A stretch of DNA of 64,000 nucleotides, from the NCBI GenBank assembly GCA_013180625.2, contig SNVD02010181.1, forward strand, positions 186,001 through 250,000. Direction: 5' to 3'. The position numbers and the translations under genes were made by a program. A model generated the notes under the pieces. That model saw nothing but the letters and a program-made list of their open reading frames with translations. It ran no database searches and had not been told where the DNA came from. The stretch comes from Boswellia sacra. Lineage: Eukaryota; Streptophyta; Magnoliopsida; Sapindales; Burseraceae. This document shows, in pieces, positions 62,207 to 64,000 of this stretch; positions within the stretch are counted from its first letter, which is position 1; every line of letters begins with the position of its first letter.

Positions 62207-64000
62207 TAATTGCTTTTTAATGGAAGAATAATGTAAGAAATGTGTTGTCAAAACATGCATGTGGCAAAAGTATTTCCCCTTTTTTTTTTACAATTTCTTA
62301 TACCATTTTTATATGTTGCCATTGGGATATATCTTCAATCTTAATATTTTGGCTTAAATTTAGTCTATTAAGTTTAATAAATTAAAAATCGCTTGATATG
62401 ACATTTTCTATGTCACATAATCTCAATTTATTAATCTTTTTGCACAGCTGGATGACCATTGATTGATCTTGAGTTACAGCTTTTGACTTAAATCCTAATC
62501 TATTAGGATATATACATTTGTTTTTCTTAAATATTATCCTCCTTGATCTCGTCATCAGATCCTAAAAAATTGAGATAAAATTAAGTGAGTAGAAGTTCAT
62601 AATTTGAAAAAAAAAAAAAAAAAGTAATGGACTAGGTTAGTCTGGATAACAGAATACACCAGTTTGGCTCTACATAATTTGTTAAGTGAGTCATCACCTA
62701 TCTTCTCTATAAACTCCAAAATCCCTCTTAATTGTGTTCAATATGTGGGATCCATAGACTCGTCAACAGATGGTGCATCCATCACAATTAATTGGGCTTG
62801 AAACCGAAACAATGTGTCGATCGAGTGGTTTTATTTGATTACTCAGACTTGGCTGGGGCTAACTACGGCAATATCCACATGTTTTTTTCCATTCTTCCGC
62901 ATGTAGATTAACGAGAGTGACAAAGCAAATTGAAGATGAAGTAAAAGATAGAAGCTAGCATGCAAAATGAAATAGATGTTAGTTTTTGGATGGCAATGGT
63001 AGTTTAGAAACTGGTGCGTTGGCTTTGAAAAGTGTACAGTCTACATATATATACATGTGGAGATAGGACAAGCATTTAATTAATTCATGTTAGGTGCAGT
63101 AAAGTAGTCACTAAAGTAGCTCGATTATAATTACCATGATAAGTTATATATATAGTCCTAAACAGTACTGGGTAGCTCGTAGCATTTTTAGTTTCTCTTT
63201 CTTCAGTTAGCCAAATGCTCGCTAGCTGGCCACCCTACTTTGAAGTCTCTCTTTTCTCATAAACAAAGGCTAACATCAGCTCGGATACAGTGCTTCTCCT
63301 GGCTAAAACAAACGTATAATTTGCTTGTCTATCCATTGCACCATAGTTGCATGTCCATCCAAAGCTACCACCTAGATCGTCATTGTTTAAGTACAATCAA
63401 GGTAATAAAATAACCCAAATGAATGCTATGAATCGTTGATTAAATTATTTCATAATCCATATATATGCTTGCGTATGTCAATTCAGGTTAATTACTATTG
63501 TTGCATATTAATATACTACCACGTTAGCAACTTGGTTGAAATGTTGTTTTAACGAGATATAATTAGCCAGATAATACAAACTTCTCTCTAAATTCTCTGA
63601 ATTGTGTACAGTACAGGCTTCCAGGTACTTCCAACTGTAAATGATGGACTTTTAGGAACTTAATTATGAAAAAAGATCCGCCAGTCGAGCTGCTGTCTAT
63701 CTACTGCCACAAACACTAGCACAAAGTTGGTATAGGTAACCGTTGCACATTTTTTTCTTGGGTGAGGCTATATGAACCCCAATGTATATTCTCCACGCTC
63801 CAATTTTTTTAAAAAATTAAAAGACCAAAAAACCATAAATCAAATTGAGAAAAAGGGCAGTAAAATAATTTTATATTGTGAAAGAATAATAGAAGATGTA
63901 TTGTGTATATCGTATATATTCCTCTTAATTAAACACTAATTTTTCTTTTTCTAATATGATTCAAATAGAAGCCCTAATTCGTCTTCTAAGCCATCATGTC
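62207..64000. other. Intergenic AT-rich DNA
   Basis: No supported gene, RNA or mobile element on either strand up to the window edge. A run of about 17 A residues lies near 62608-62624. Confidence 0.5.

Noticed and set aside
63190..63300. Possible hairpin with TTAGCCA / TGGCTAA arms
   Set aside because: Only seven bases pair well; the rest of the arms do not.

Overview
The window is plant nuclear DNA from a eudicot. It is AT-rich, its genes are split by short AT-rich GT-AG introns, and every recognisable gene belongs to a plant family. A woody rosid would fit, but I cannot fix the species. All calls come from reading the sequence; no database search was run.

Layout. 1-9118 is intergenic, with a candidate inverted-repeat element at 3294-4175. 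9119-11323 (+) is a three-exon GT61 glycosyltransferase. 16726-25139 (-) is a 19-exon kinesin-14 with a calponin-homology domain, the apparent ortholog of Arabidopsis KP1; one of its introns is U12-type. 28188-31571 (+) is an eight-exon AGL18-like MADS-box gene with a candidate MITE just upstream. 35235-36065 (+) is a single-exon MIZU-KUSSEI1-domain gene. 53631-57251 (+) is an eight-exon mitochondrial-type circularly permuted GTPase (SIN2/MTG1 family). 58780-61068 holds decayed exons of an ABCG half-transporter, followed at 61127-62198 by a probable non-autonomous hAT element.

The most unusual part is 41328-50559. A 9,011-bp Ty3/gypsy element of the Tat type lies on the minus strand inside one terminal inverted repeat of a small MITE. 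It has near-identical LTRs, a perfect 5-bp target duplication, a primer-binding site and a polypurine tract. It encodes reverse transcriptase, two RNase H domains and integrase, but no gag or protease, and one in-frame stop cuts off the integrase tail. On the opposite strand it carries a complete gene: telo-box and TATA promoter, a long leader intron filled with GC-rich tandem arrays, and four coding exons giving 659 aa. The site-II-like repeats of the adjacent LTR lie directly upstream of that promoter, so one LTR repeat array could serve transcription in both directions.

The host genes show no functional clustering. KP1 and SIN2 both have reported mitochondrial links in Arabidopsis, but they are far apart and there is no sign of shared control.
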